Assembly: GCA_028284625.1 (NCBI GenBank)
Contig: JANQRH010000026.1
Location: 310,001 to 374,000, forward strand
Reading direction: 5' to 3'
DNA length: 64,000 bases
Source: Afifellaceae bacterium
Lineage (GTDB): Bacteria; Pseudomonadota; Alphaproteobacteria; Rhizobiales; Afifellaceae
Shown here: positions 56,685-64,000 of the stretch, in pieces
Layout of the letters: each line of letters starts with the position of its first letter
How positions within the stretch are numbered: the first letter of the stretch is position 1
Translations under genes and position numbers: made by a program
Notes under the pieces: generated by a model
Seen by the model: only the letters and a program-made list of their open reading frames with translations
Database searches by the model: none
Told to the model about the DNA's origin: nothing

Positions 56685-58694
56685 ATGGCCCGTCCCGCAG
56701 TTGCGCTTGCCGTCCTCTTTGCCGTCGTGATCATTGGCGCGGCGGTGCTTCTGTATCAATCGGGCCAGCAGCCCGCGCCCGAAGTAGCGGTGGCCCCGGC
56801 GCCGGCGGAGCAGGAATCGGCGGCAGCCCCCGAGCCTGAGACCACAGAGACCCAGGCGGTGGCTGAGGAGCCCGCCGCTGAGGTTGCCGCCACGCCCACC
56901 GAGGAAGCAACGCCGGAAGAGCCCGCCGAAGCCGCCGAGGCGACCGCCGAGGCGGAGGTGACGCCGAGCGAGCCGGAGGCCGGCCAAGGCGAGATGGCCG
57001 CGGCCGAGGAGCCCACACCTGAAACTGCAGCGTCTGCTACCGAGGAGGCGGTTGCGGCGGCGCCCGATGGGACGACAGCGACCGAACAGGAGCCCGAGGC
57101 CACGCCAGGCAGCACTGAGGAGATGGCGGAGCAGGCCGCTGAGCCAGGCGAAGCCACAGAGGTGACACGCGGCGAGGCGGCGACGGCCGATGCCGAGGCG
57201 ACAGGCGAGGGCACAGTGGCGGAGCCGTCGGAAGCGATGACGGCTGAGGCTGAGGCCGGCCAAGAACCCGAAGCCGAGATGGCCGCAACCACCGAACCTG
57301 AGGCCGGGACGACCCTCGAGGCCGGTGAGGCGGCGACCGCCGAAGCCGAGCCGGCGGGTGAGGGCACAGTAGCCGAACCGTCGGAAGCGATGACGGCCGA
57401 GGCTGAAGCTGGCCAGGAACCCGAAGCCGAGATGGCAGCAACGGCCGAGCCAGAGGCCGGGACGACTGTCGAGGCCGGTGAGGCGGCGACCGCCGAAGCC
57501 GAGGCGACGGGTGAGGGCGCCGTGGCCGAGCCATCCGAAGCGATGACGGCCGAGGCTGAGGCCGGCCAAGAACCCGAAGCCGAGATGGCTGCAACCACCG
57601 AACCTGAGGCCGAGACGACCGTCGAGGCCGGCGAGGCAGCGACCGCCGAAGCCGAGGCGACGGGCGAGGGCACAGTGGCGGAGCCGTCGGAAGCTGTGAC
57701 GGCTGAGGCTGAGGCCGGCCAGGAGCCCGAAACGGAAATGGCTGCTTCGGCGGAAGGCCAGCCGGAGGTCGCGGTGGACGCGACCGCGACCCCGCCCGCC
57801 AATGGCGAGGCGGTGGCCGAAGGCACGATGGCCGAGCCCAGCGAGGAGCTTGAGGCAGGGGCGGAGGCCGGTCGCGAGGCGGAAACCGAGATCGCGGCCC
57901 TGAGTGAGGCCCAGCCCGAGGTCGAGATCGAGGCCGGCAAGGTCGCCACATCTGCCGATGGCGGAGCGGCAGCCGAGGGCGCGCCCGAGGCGCCAGCTGA
58001 AGAACTGGCGGCGCGCGCCGATCCGCCAAGCGGCGAGGCAAGTTCAGAGGCGACGGCGCCGGCCGATGCGACCGCGCCGACGGAGCCGTTGGTCATCCGC
58101 GGCGAGGCGCAGCACGAAGAGCAGAGCGTCGACGCCGTGGCCGCCGTCGCGCCGGAGGCGATGGATGTGACCATCCGTGCTGCGGAGGCTGAAACCGGCA
58201 CGCTCTATGTCGCCGGCGAAGCGCCGCCGGGCACGTTCCTCAACATCTTCGTCGACGGCAAGCTGGTCGGTGAAGCGCGCGCAGGCACGGACGGGGCGTG
58301 GCTTCTGGAGGCGCCCGAAGACGTGCCGCCGGGCGAGGTGGTGCTGCGCGTCGAGGCGATCGCGGACTCAACGGACGGCCGCACCGCTTCCGCCGAGGTG
58401 CCCTTCATGCGCTACGAGGAAGGCATCGTGCTTGAGCCGGTCGTCTCCGCCGCGAGCCAGCAGGGCGCAACCGTCGAGGCGACAGGCGCACCGCCGCCGC
58501 CGACCTATGTCATCATCCGCCGCGGCGACAATCTGTGGCGCATCGCACGGCGAAACTATGGTCGCGGTATCCGCTATCAGGCGATCTTTGCAGCGAACGC
58601 CGACCGCATTCGCAACCCGCACCGCATCTTCCCCGGGCAGGTCTTCATCATTCCGAAGTCCGACCGCAGCTGGCCCGCCACCGCCACGAACTGA
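56685..58694 (+). CDS. Membrane-anchored acidic repeat protein with Ig-like and LysM domains
   Basis: 669 residues. An N-terminal helix (ALAVLFAVVIIGAAVLL) anchors the protein. Residues 30-480 are a highly acidic, Ala/Glu/Thr-rich low-complexity region with a 51-residue unit repeated (see the repeat entry). A predicted bacterial Ig-like domain follows (about 485-585; VTIRAAEAETGTLYVAGEAPPG). A single LysM domain closes it (about 605-660; IIRRGDNLWRIARRNYG, NPHRIFPGQVFIIPK). LysM binds peptidoglycan. The acidic region likely spans the periplasm as a flexible linker. The gene is divergent from the LOG gene across 141 bp. Confidence 0.9.
   Translation: MARPAVALAVLFAVVIIGAAVLLYQSGQQPAPEVAVAPAPAEQESAAAPEPETTETQAVAEEPAAEVAATPTEEATPEEPAEAAEATAEAEVTPSEPEAGQGEMAAAEEPTPETAASATEEAVAAAPDGTTATEQEPEATPGSTEEMAEQAAEPGEATEVTRGEAATADAEATGEGTVAEPSEAMTAEAEAGQEPEAEMAATTEPEAGTTLEAGEAATAEAEPAGEGTVAEPSEAMTAEAEAGQEPEAEMAATAEPEAGTTVEAGEAATAEAEATGEGAVAEPSEAMTAEAEAGQEPEAEMAATTEPEAETTVEAGEAATAEAEATGEGTVAEPSEAVTAEAEAGQEPETEMAASAEGQPEVAVDATATPPANGEAVAEGTMAEPSEELEAGAEAGREAETEIAALSEAQPEVEIEAGKVATSADGGAAAEGAPEAPAEELAARADPPSGEASSEATAPADATAPTEPLVIRGEAQHEEQSVDAVAAVAPEAMDVTIRAAEAETGTLYVAGEAPPGTFLNIFVDGKLVGEARAGTDGAWLLEAPEDVPPGEVVLRVEAIADSTDGRTASAEVPFMRYEEGIVLEPVVSAASQQGATVEATGAPPPPTYVIIRRGDNLWRIARRNYGRGIRYQAIFAANADRIRNPHRIFPGQVFIIPKSDRSWPATATN
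57207..57742 (+). repeat. Tandem 153-bp repeat coding 51-residue acidic units
   Basis: About three and a half units start at 57207, 57360, 57513 and 57666, each opening GAGGGC and coding VAEPSEAMTAEAEAGQEPE with minor changes. Exact 153-bp spacing shows duplication in frame. Confidence 0.85.
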
Positions 58695-58713
58695 TCGCCG
58701 AACGGGCATTGCG

Positions 58714-58742
58714 TTCATCGTAAATCGGCGATATACGATGAA
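58714..58742. promoter_or_regulatory. Probable ArsR-family operator upstream of the regulator-exporter pair
   Basis: Perfect 9-bp inverted repeat TTCATCGTA-N11-TACGATGAA, 53 bp before the ArsR-type gene start. Spacing and AT-rich ends suit a winged-helix dimer. It would give autoregulation and metal-controlled export. Confidence 0.65.
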
Positions 58743-58795
58743 TTGACGGCGGGCCGACCCCGCCGCCTAAAGCCGCCGACCATAGGATAGACAGC

Positions 58796-59119
58796 GTGGC
58801 GACTGAGACAGCCGCCGATCGCCTCAAGGCGCTCGGCCATCCGGTGCGATTGTCGATCGTGAAAGCGCTTGCGGAGGGCGATTGCTGCTGCTGCGCTGAT
58901 GTTTGCAGCCGCCTGCCGCTCGCCCAATCGACCGTGTCGCAGCATCTGAAAGTCCTCAAGGACGCAGGGCTCGTCAATTGCCGCCGCGATGGGGTCCGCT
59001 CCGCCTATGTACTGAACCCGACGGCGTTCGCCGAGCTTAAGGCTGATCTCGACGGCATCGCCGACCTTGTCGAAACGTCTGCGGGCGCGTGTTCCGCGAG
59101 CGAGGCCGCCAATGGCTGA
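58796..59119 (+). CDS. ArsR-family transcriptional regulator with Cys cluster
   Basis: 107 residues from GTG 58796. Winged helix-turn-helix: DRLKALGHPVRLSIVKAL, LPLAQSTVSQHLKVLKDAGLV. An unusual run of four Cys (GDCCCCADVC) lies at the start of helix 3, the typical site of thiol metal/metalloid sensing in ArsR proteins. It overlaps the exporter gene by 8 bp, so both are coupled. Effector probably a soft metal, arsenic species or thiol stress; not provable here. Confidence 0.88.
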   Translation: MATETAADRLKALGHPVRLSIVKALAEGDCCCCADVCSRLPLAQSTVSQHLKVLKDAGLVNCRRDGVRSAYVLNPTAFAELKADLDGIADLVETSAGACSASEAANG

Positions 59120-61010
59120 CGCGACCGCAGGCCCAAAAATCTCAGCAAGCGCCAGTACGCTGCCAACGCTGCGCAATCTGTGGCCTTACATGTGGCCATC
59201 CGATCGGCCGGACCTGAAGATGCGCGTCGGCGTCGCTCTGTTGGCGCTGCTCGCCGCCAAGATCGTCACCGTGCTCGTTCCTTATTCCTACAAATGGGCC
59301 ACCGATGCGCTGACGGGTGAGGGGAGCACGCCGTCCCTTCTCCCGCTCTTTCTTGTGGCGCCGCTTGCTCTGGTCCTCGCCTACAATTTCGGTCGGGTGT
59401 TCGGCATCGCGCTGAACCAGCTCCGCGACGCGCTGTTCGCCAAGGTCGGCCAGCACGCCGTGCGACAGCTCGCCTACCGCACCTTCGTCCACCTGCACGG
59501 CCTCTCGCTGCGCTTCCATCTGGACCGCCGCACCGGTGGCCTGTCGCGCATCGTGGAGCGCGGCACCACCGGTATTGAGACGATCGTTCGTTTCACGCTG
59601 CTCAACACTGTCCCGACGATCATCGAGTTCGGCCTGGCCGCCTTGGTGATTTGGTACCAGTTCAACATCTGGTACGTGGTCGTCATCGCCGTGACGGTCG
59701 GGGCCTATATCTGGTTCACCGTCCGCGCCAGCGATTGGCGCATCACCATCCGCCGCGAGATGAACGATTCCGACACCGACGCGCACACTAAGGCGGTGGA
59801 CTCGCTTCTGAACTTCGAGACGGTCAAATATTTCGGCAACGAGGCGCGCGAGGTCACCCGCTTCGACGGCTCCATGGCGCGCTATGAGCAAGCGGCCGTC
59901 CGCACCTGGACGTCGCTGGCTTGGCTGAATCTCGGCCAGTCGGTGATTTTTGCCGCCGGCATGGCCACCTGCATGGTGCTTTCGGCGCGCGCCGTCATGG
60001 CGGGCACGCAGACGATCGGCGACTTCGTGCTGATCAACGCGCTTTTGATGCAGCTTGCGATCCCGCTCAACTTCATCGGCTTCGTCTACCGCGAGATCAA
60101 GCAGGGGCTGGTCGACATCGAAGCGATGTTCTCGCTGCTGGAGGTGCCCGCCGAGGTGACCGACAAGCCCGACGCGCCGCCGCTTGCGGTCGCAGAGGGC
60201 ACCATCCGCCTTGAGGACGTGCACTTCGCCTACGATCCGGCGCGCCCGATCCTCCGTGGCTTGAGTTTCGACGTGCCGGCCAATGCCACCGTCGCGGTGG
60301 TCGGGCCGTCCGGCGCCGGCAAGTCGACGCTGGCGCGGCTGCTCTATCGTTTCTACGACGTCACCGGCGGGCGCATTCTCGTCGACGGGCAGGACATCCG
60401 CGAGGTCAGGCAGGATACGCTGCGCGCGGCGATCGGTATCGTTCCGCAGGACACCGTGCTCTTCAACGATACGATCGGCTACAACATTCGCTACGGACGC
60501 TGGGAGGCCACAGACGAAGAGGTGCGCGCCGCCGCCCGCATGGCGCAACTTGCCGATTTCATCGAAGGCCTGCCGGAGGGCTACGACACCCCGGTCGGCG
60601 AACGCGGCTTAAAGCTCTCCGGCGGTGAGAAGCAGCGCGTCGCCATCGCCCGCACGATCCTCAAGGGACCGCCGATCCTCATTCTCGACGAGGCCACGTC
60701 CGCGCTCGATACCGCGACCGAGCAGGAGATTCAGTCGGCGATCGACGACGTGTCGAGCAACCGCACGACGCTGGTCATCGCGCACCGGTTGTCGACCGTC
60801 GTCAATGCCGACATGATCATCGTCTTGCAGGACGGTGCGATCGCCGAACGGGGCCGGCACGCGGAGCTCATGGCGCATGACGGGCTTTACGCCGCCATGT
60901 GGAAGCGCCAGCGCGAAGCCGACGAGATGGCCGAGCGGTTGCGCTGCGTCCGCGAGGAGGCCGGCGATTATCTCCCGCCAATTCACGTGGAGACGGAGGC
61001 GGCCGAATAG
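59112..61010 (+). CDS. Atm1-type ABC exporter (heavy metal / glutathione conjugate)
   Basis: 632 residues, a half-transporter with six helices (about 55-330) followed by the nucleotide-binding domain. Walker A is GPSGAGKST, signature LSGGEKQR, Walker B ILILDEAT, H-loop VIAHRLS. Begins at ATG 59112 inside the regulator's last codons. Bacterial Atm1 relatives export glutathione-bound metals. The short SEGGRTGGL-type coupling region RFHLDRRTGGLSRIVERG is conserved with mitochondrial Atm1. Regulation by the upstream ArsR gene is inferred from overlap and the palindrome at 58714. Confidence 0.93.
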   Translation: MADATAGPKISASASTLPTLRNLWPYMWPSDRPDLKMRVGVALLALLAAKIVTVLVPYSYKWATDALTGEGSTPSLLPLFLVAPLALVLAYNFGRVFGIALNQLRDALFAKVGQHAVRQLAYRTFVHLHGLSLRFHLDRRTGGLSRIVERGTTGIETIVRFTLLNTVPTIIEFGLAALVIWYQFNIWYVVVIAVTVGAYIWFTVRASDWRITIRREMNDSDTDAHTKAVDSLLNFETVKYFGNEAREVTRFDGSMARYEQAAVRTWTSLAWLNLGQSVIFAAGMATCMVLSARAVMAGTQTIGDFVLINALLMQLAIPLNFIGFVYREIKQGLVDIEAMFSLLEVPAEVTDKPDAPPLAVAEGTIRLEDVHFAYDPARPILRGLSFDVPANATVAVVGPSGAGKSTLARLLYRFYDVTGGRILVDGQDIREVRQDTLRAAIGIVPQDTVLFNDTIGYNIRYGRWEATDEEVRAAARMAQLADFIEGLPEGYDTPVGERGLKLSGGEKQRVAIARTILKGPPILILDEATSALDTATEQEIQSAIDDVSSNRTTLVIAHRLSTVVNADMIIVLQDGAIAERGRHAELMAHDGLYAAMWKRQREADEMAERLRCVREEAGDYLPPIHVETEAAE

Positions 61011-61034
61011 CGCCGCCTGGTATCACCCACCTCG

Positions 61035-61171
61035 GAGCCTCCATTCCGGTTCAATCGGAACGGAAAAGGCGCTAGAGCATGATCCCGAAAAGTGGGAACC
61101 GGATTTCGGATAAGATAATGCTCCAGCAAAGACATAGAGCCTCAATTCTGGTTCAATCAGAATGGAGGCTC
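61035..61171. repeat. 137-bp MITE-like element with 12-bp terminal inverted repeats
   Basis: Ends are GAGCCTCCATTC and GAATGGAGGCTC, perfect inverted copies. The interior holds GAGCATGATCCCGAAAAGTGGGAACC...TTTCGGATAAGATAATGCTCCAG, the same palindrome as at 6987 and 41574, and a second palindrome at 61137-61171 (GAGCCTCAATTC...GAATGGAGGCTC). It has no coding capacity. It lies between the exporter gene and psd, ending 12 bp before the psd start, where its second stem could affect psd translation. Confidence 0.75.
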
Positions 61172-61183
61172 TGAGAGCGCCGG

Positions 61184-61885
61184 ATGCTGCGCTCCGTACA
61201 GGAGGCCATCCCGCCCATTCATCGCGAGGGATGGCTGTTCATAGCGATTGCGGCGGCGCTCGCCGTCGTCCTCTCGTTCGTCTCCACGTCGCTCTTCTGG
61301 CTCTTGGCGATCGTCACCGGCTGGATGGTGATCTTCTTCCGCGATCCGGTGCGGGTGGTCCCCACCGCCTCGGGCCTGGTTGTCAGCCCGGCCGATGGTC
61401 GCATCGAGCCGATCCTGTCCGCCCCGCCGCCGCCGGAACTGGGCCTCGGCACGGCGCCGCTCACGCGGATTTCGGTGTTCATGAGTGTCTTCGACTGTCA
61501 CATCAATCGCGCGCCGGTCGCCGGTCGCGTTGCCAAGGTCGCCTACAAGCGCGGGCGGTTCCTGAGCGCCGATCTGGACAAAGCCAGCGACCAGAACGAG
61601 CGGAACTCCGTGCTTCTGGAAACCGGCGATGGGCTCAAGGTGGGCGTCGTTCAGATCGCCGGATTGGTGGCGCGGCGCGTTTTGTGCTGGAGCGCGGAGG
61701 GAACGGAATTGGCCGTTGGCGCGCGCTTCGGCATGATCCGTTTCGGCTCGCGGCTCGACATCTACCTGCCGGAAGGCGCCGTTCCGACCGTGAGCGCTGG
61801 CCAGCGCGCCATTGCCGGCGAGACAATCATCGCGCACCTGCCGGGCGCCACACTCGAGCCACCCGTACCGACGCGTCGCGATTAG
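61184..61885 (+). CDS. psd: Phosphatidylserine decarboxylase proenzyme
   Basis: Makes phosphatidylethanolamine in the inner membrane. 233 residues, the short alphaproteobacterial type. Helices occupy about 18-50. The conserved NRAPVAGRV and the self-cleavage site RFGSR (Gly188-Ser189), which yields the pyruvoyl group, are present. It is followed after 6 bp by pssA, the preceding step of the pathway. Confidence 0.96.
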   Translation: MLRSVQEAIPPIHREGWLFIAIAAALAVVLSFVSTSLFWLLAIVTGWMVIFFRDPVRVVPTASGLVVSPADGRIEPILSAPPPPELGLGTAPLTRISVFMSVFDCHINRAPVAGRVAKVAYKRGRFLSADLDKASDQNERNSVLLETGDGLKVGVVQIAGLVARRVLCWSAEGTELAVGARFGMIRFGSRLDIYLPEGAVPTVSAGQRAIAGETIIAHLPGATLEPPVPTRRD

Positions 61886-61891
61886 GATCGG

Positions 61892-62722
61892 TTGATGGTT
61901 GGCCTCTTTCCGCCTGTTGACCCGGACGCCAAGCGTGGCAGACCACGCCGGCGGCTGGTTCCGTTCACGGCCGTGCTGCCCAATCTCGTGACGCTGCTGG
62001 CGCTCTGCGCCGGGCTCACCTCCATTCGCATGAGCGTTGAGCAGCGCTTCGATCTGGCCATTGCGGCGATCATCCTGGCCATCATCCTCGACGGATTGGA
62101 CGGGCGCCTCGCGCGCTACTTTCGCGCCACGTCGAAATTCGGCGAGCAGCTCGATTCCCTGGCGGATTTCGTGAACTTCGGCGTCGCGCCGGGGATCTTC
62201 GTTTTCATCTGGCGGTTGGACGAGCTGTCGTCCTTCGGCTGGATCTGCGCTCTGGTCTTTGCGATCTGCACAGGCCTGAGACTGGCACGCTTCAACGCCG
62301 CGCTGGTGGCCGAAGAGCCGGAGCCGGACTGGGCCCGCGATTTCTTCGTCGGCGCGCCGGCGCCGGCCGGCGCCGGGCTTGTGCTTGCGCCCTTCTATCT
62401 GGAGCAGGTCCTGGCCCCCGACATCCGCTTTGCCGCGATCATGGTCGCCGTTTACGTGGTCCTGATCGGGCTCTTGATGGTGAGCCGCATCCCGACCGGC
62501 TCGCTGAAGCGCGTCGGCCGGCGCATTCCCGGCGACAGCGTGCTTCCGGTGCTGGTCGTCGGCGTGCTTCTGGTCGCGCTGCTGGTCAGCTATCCGTTCA
62601 CGTTCCTGTCGATCGGCGCCATCCTCTATCTGGCGCACATTCCGCTGGCGTGGCGCGCACGCAACCGCGCCAAGGCCGAGGCGGAAGAGCGCGGCGCAAC
62701 TGCCGCCGCTCCGCCCCAATAG
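61892..62722 (+). CDS. pssA: CDP-diacylglycerol--serine O-phosphatidyltransferase
   Basis: Forms phosphatidylserine. 276 residues; start TTG 61892 or ATG 61895. The CDP-alcohol phosphatidyltransferase motif is complete: DGLDGRLARYFRATSKFG then EQLDSLADF. About seven helices. Operon with psd, and a terminator follows. Confidence 0.95.
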   Translation: MMVGLFPPVDPDAKRGRPRRRLVPFTAVLPNLVTLLALCAGLTSIRMSVEQRFDLAIAAIILAIILDGLDGRLARYFRATSKFGEQLDSLADFVNFGVAPGIFVFIWRLDELSSFGWICALVFAICTGLRLARFNAALVAEEPEPDWARDFFVGAPAPAGAGLVLAPFYLEQVLAPDIRFAAIMVAVYVVLIGLLMVSRIPTGSLKRVGRRIPGDSVLPVLVVGVLLVALLVSYPFTFLSIGAILYLAHIPLAWRARNRAKAEAEERGATAAAPPQ

Positions 62723-62725
62723 CAG

Positions 62726-62748
62726 CGCGACCACGGTCGCGATTTTTT
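62726..62748 (+). terminator. Rho-independent terminator after pssA
   Basis: CGCGACC / GGTCGCG stem of 7 bp around AC, then A and six T. It begins 4 bp after the pssA stop. Confidence 0.8.
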
Positions 62749-62838
62749 GCGCCAATAGGCCAATCGGTCGCCTTTTCCGCGGCTCTCCATGTGTTAGTCA
62801 TCGAAAAGACAGCGGCATGACGCCTGCGGAGCACAAGG

Positions 62839-63795
62839 ATGGTCCAACCACGAATGCAAATCCTCCTCGCTTTGCTTGCGGCGCTGACGCTTTTTGGTGT
62901 CCCGGCACACGCGCAGGACGATGAGCTGCGCTACATCATGGTGACGCACGGCGCCACGACCAGCGCCTTTTGGGCGAGCGTCAAGGGTGGCGCCGAACAG
63001 GCGGCTGAGGAAGCGGGCGCTGAGCTTGTCTACCGCGCGCCGGAGACCTTCGATCTCGACGCCATGGCCGGTCTTCTCACCAAAGCCATCGGCGAGGAGC
63101 CGGACGGGCTGATCGTCTCCATCCCCAACGCCGATGCCCTGGCGGAGCCCATGCAGGCCGCCGCCGAGGCCGGAATTCCGCTGATTTCCATTAATTCCGG
63201 ATTCGATGTCGGCCGCTCGCTCGGCGCGTTGCTGCATGTCGGCCAGGGTGAATACGAGGCGGGACGCGTGGCCGGGGAGGCGATGCGACGCTTCGCCGGC
63301 ACCAGCGCGCTTTGCCTCAACCATGAGCTCGGAAACGTGGCACTCGATCTCAGGTGCAAGGGGTTCATCGACGGCTTTGCCGGATCGGTGGAGGTGATGC
63401 CGGTCCCCGCCGACCCTGAGGAGGCCGGTGCCACCATCGCCGAGCGCCTCGCCGATGACGAGCCGGTGGATGTGATCCTTGCGCTCAGCGCGACGTTTTC
63501 CGGCGAACCGGCGGTTGACGCCGTCCGAGCGCTGGAAGGCCGCATTGTTCATGTCGGCACGTTCGACGTGACCGATGCCATCCTCGCCGACGTCGCCGAC
63601 GGTGCTGCCAAGTTCGCCATCGATCAGCAGCCTTTCCTGCAAGGCTATTTGCCGGTTCAGTTTCTGACGATGCTGCACCGCCACGGGTCGATCCCCGTCT
63701 CCAATGTCAGCACCGGTCCTCGCCTCGTCACCCAGGACGACGCGAGAATGCGTCTCGATAAAGCAGGCGGCGAGGAGACAGAGGCGGGGCAGTAG
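62839..63795 (+). CDS. Periplasmic sugar-binding protein (ribose-type, family 1)
   Basis: 318 residues with a signal peptide (MQILLALLAALTLFGVPAHA, whichever of the ATGs at 62839 or 62854 is used). Type 1 periplasmic-binding fold: LRYIMVTHGATTSAFWASVKGGAEQAA, EEPDGLIVSIPNA, GIPLISINSG, and DQQPFLQGYLPVQFL near the end. It has no ATPase or permease gene beside it, so it is an orphan binder for a transporter elsewhere or a chemosensor. Ligand unknown. Confidence 0.85.
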   Translation: MVQPRMQILLALLAALTLFGVPAHAQDDELRYIMVTHGATTSAFWASVKGGAEQAAEEAGAELVYRAPETFDLDAMAGLLTKAIGEEPDGLIVSIPNADALAEPMQAAAEAGIPLISINSGFDVGRSLGALLHVGQGEYEAGRVAGEAMRRFAGTSALCLNHELGNVALDLRCKGFIDGFAGSVEVMPVPADPEEAGATIAERLADDEPVDVILALSATFSGEPAVDAVRALEGRIVHVGTFDVTDAILADVADGAAKFAIDQQPFLQGYLPVQFLTMLHRHGSIPVSNVSTGPRLVTQDDARMRLDKAGGEETEAGQ

Positions 63796-63872
63796 TGCAA
63801 CTGCCAAGGGCTGAAGGAAAAAGCGCGCGCCCGCCATTGAATGTGACAATGCAATGACAAAGAGTGCGCCTC

Positions 63873-64000
63873 GTGCCGCAGGAAATCGAACGCAAGTTTC
63901 TCGTCGCGAGTGACGGCTGGCGCCAGGGGGCGGATCACGGGACACGTTTTCGGCAGGCCTATATCGCCGAGACCGACCGCGTCGTCGTGCGCGTGCGCAT
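63873..64000 (+). CDS. CYTH-domain protein, N-terminal part (cut by window end)
   Basis: GTG start at 63873 (an in-frame GTG at 63864 is possible). It reads PQEIERKFLVASDGWRQGA then FRQAYIAETDRVVVRVR before the window ends. EIERKF is the CYTH signature E-x-E-x-K that begins class IV adenylate cyclase/thiamine triphosphatase relatives acting on triphosphates. Only 42 residues are visible. Confidence 0.8.
   Translation, partial: MPQEIERKFLVASDGWRQGADHGTRFRQAYIAETDRVVVRVR

Noticed and set aside
56652-57569. Long minus-strand frame rich in repeating Gly/Leu/Arg motifs
   Set aside because: It is the antisense shadow of the repetitive acidic LysM gene; the repeats come from the 153-bp units on the other strand.
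56756-58201. 481-residue minus-strand Ser/Ala-rich frame
   Set aside because: Another antisense frame of the same repetitive gene; low complexity, no domain, no ribosome site.
59142-60548. 468-residue minus-strand frame
   Set aside because: Opposite the Atm1 exporter, whose Walker and signature motifs prove the plus strand; the antisense is His/Arg/Asp-rich without motifs.
61157-62755. 532-residue minus-strand frame
   Set aside because: Covers psd and pssA, both with diagnostic motifs on the plus strand.

Overview
This is a 64 kb stretch of high-GC chromosome from an alphaproteobacterium, most likely of the order Hyphomicrobiales (Rhizobiales). The evidence is gene order: on the minus strand ppiD-trpE and trpG-trpD-trpC-moaC-moeA, then lexA and comEC; on the plus strand tpiA-secG-pyrG-kdsA-eno. 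Further signs are a GTTC-N7-GTTC LexA box, an alpha-glucoside (Agl-type) transporter, a TadG-like protein, and dispersed palindromes of a kind I associate with this order. No phage, transposase, CRISPR array, rRNA operon or plasmid backbone was seen. One tRNA (Asn) is present.

Layout. 1-3.9 kb: 3' end of glnS, comEC, lexA. 4.3-9.9 kb: an inserted block with an NMT1/SsuA-type ABC importer, an NADH dehydrogenase 2 fused to a membrane domain, and a small Cys-rich secreted protein. 9.9-14.1 kb: tightly overlapping trpG-trpD-trpC-moaC-moeA. 14.4-23.5 kb: a second insertion, separating trpG from trpE, with a DUF411 metal-binding protein, a short SRPBCC protein, a GST, and a signalling cluster. That cluster holds two membrane-bound class III nucleotide cyclases either side of a caspase-like protein with five PPC-type repeats, plus a small three-helix membrane protein that resembles Pycsar effectors. 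23.5-35 kb: trpE, ppiD, tpiA, secG, pyrG, a VOC protein, kdsA, a GC-poor islet of two small membrane proteins, a frameshifted gene, and eno.

35-47 kb: two methyltransferases, an aglEFGK-type sugar transporter without its glucosidase, a CsoR/CopA copper pair with a clear operator, and a TadG-like von Willebrand protein. 47-52 kb: small envelope proteins, an orphan molybdopterin enzyme related to acetylene hydratase and thiosulfate reductase, a CPBP protease and tRNA-Asn. 52-56.5 kb: cysS-GFA-cimA, a translationally coupled operon, and a LOG protein. 56.7-64 kb: a repetitive acidic LysM protein, an ArsR regulator coupled to an Atm1-type exporter, a 137-bp MITE-like element, psd-pssA with a terminator, an orphan sugar-binding protein and the start of a CYTH protein.

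The conserved blocks serve tryptophan, molybdenum cofactor, CTP, KDO, glycolysis and phospholipid synthesis. Accessory genes sit between them. The most interesting accessory locus is the cyclase/caspase/Pycsar-effector-like cluster at 16.1-22.4 kb. The canonical ATP-type residues of its cyclases argue for cAMP rather than the cCMP/cUMP of known Pycsar systems, so it is either a variant system or a separate cAMP signalling module.
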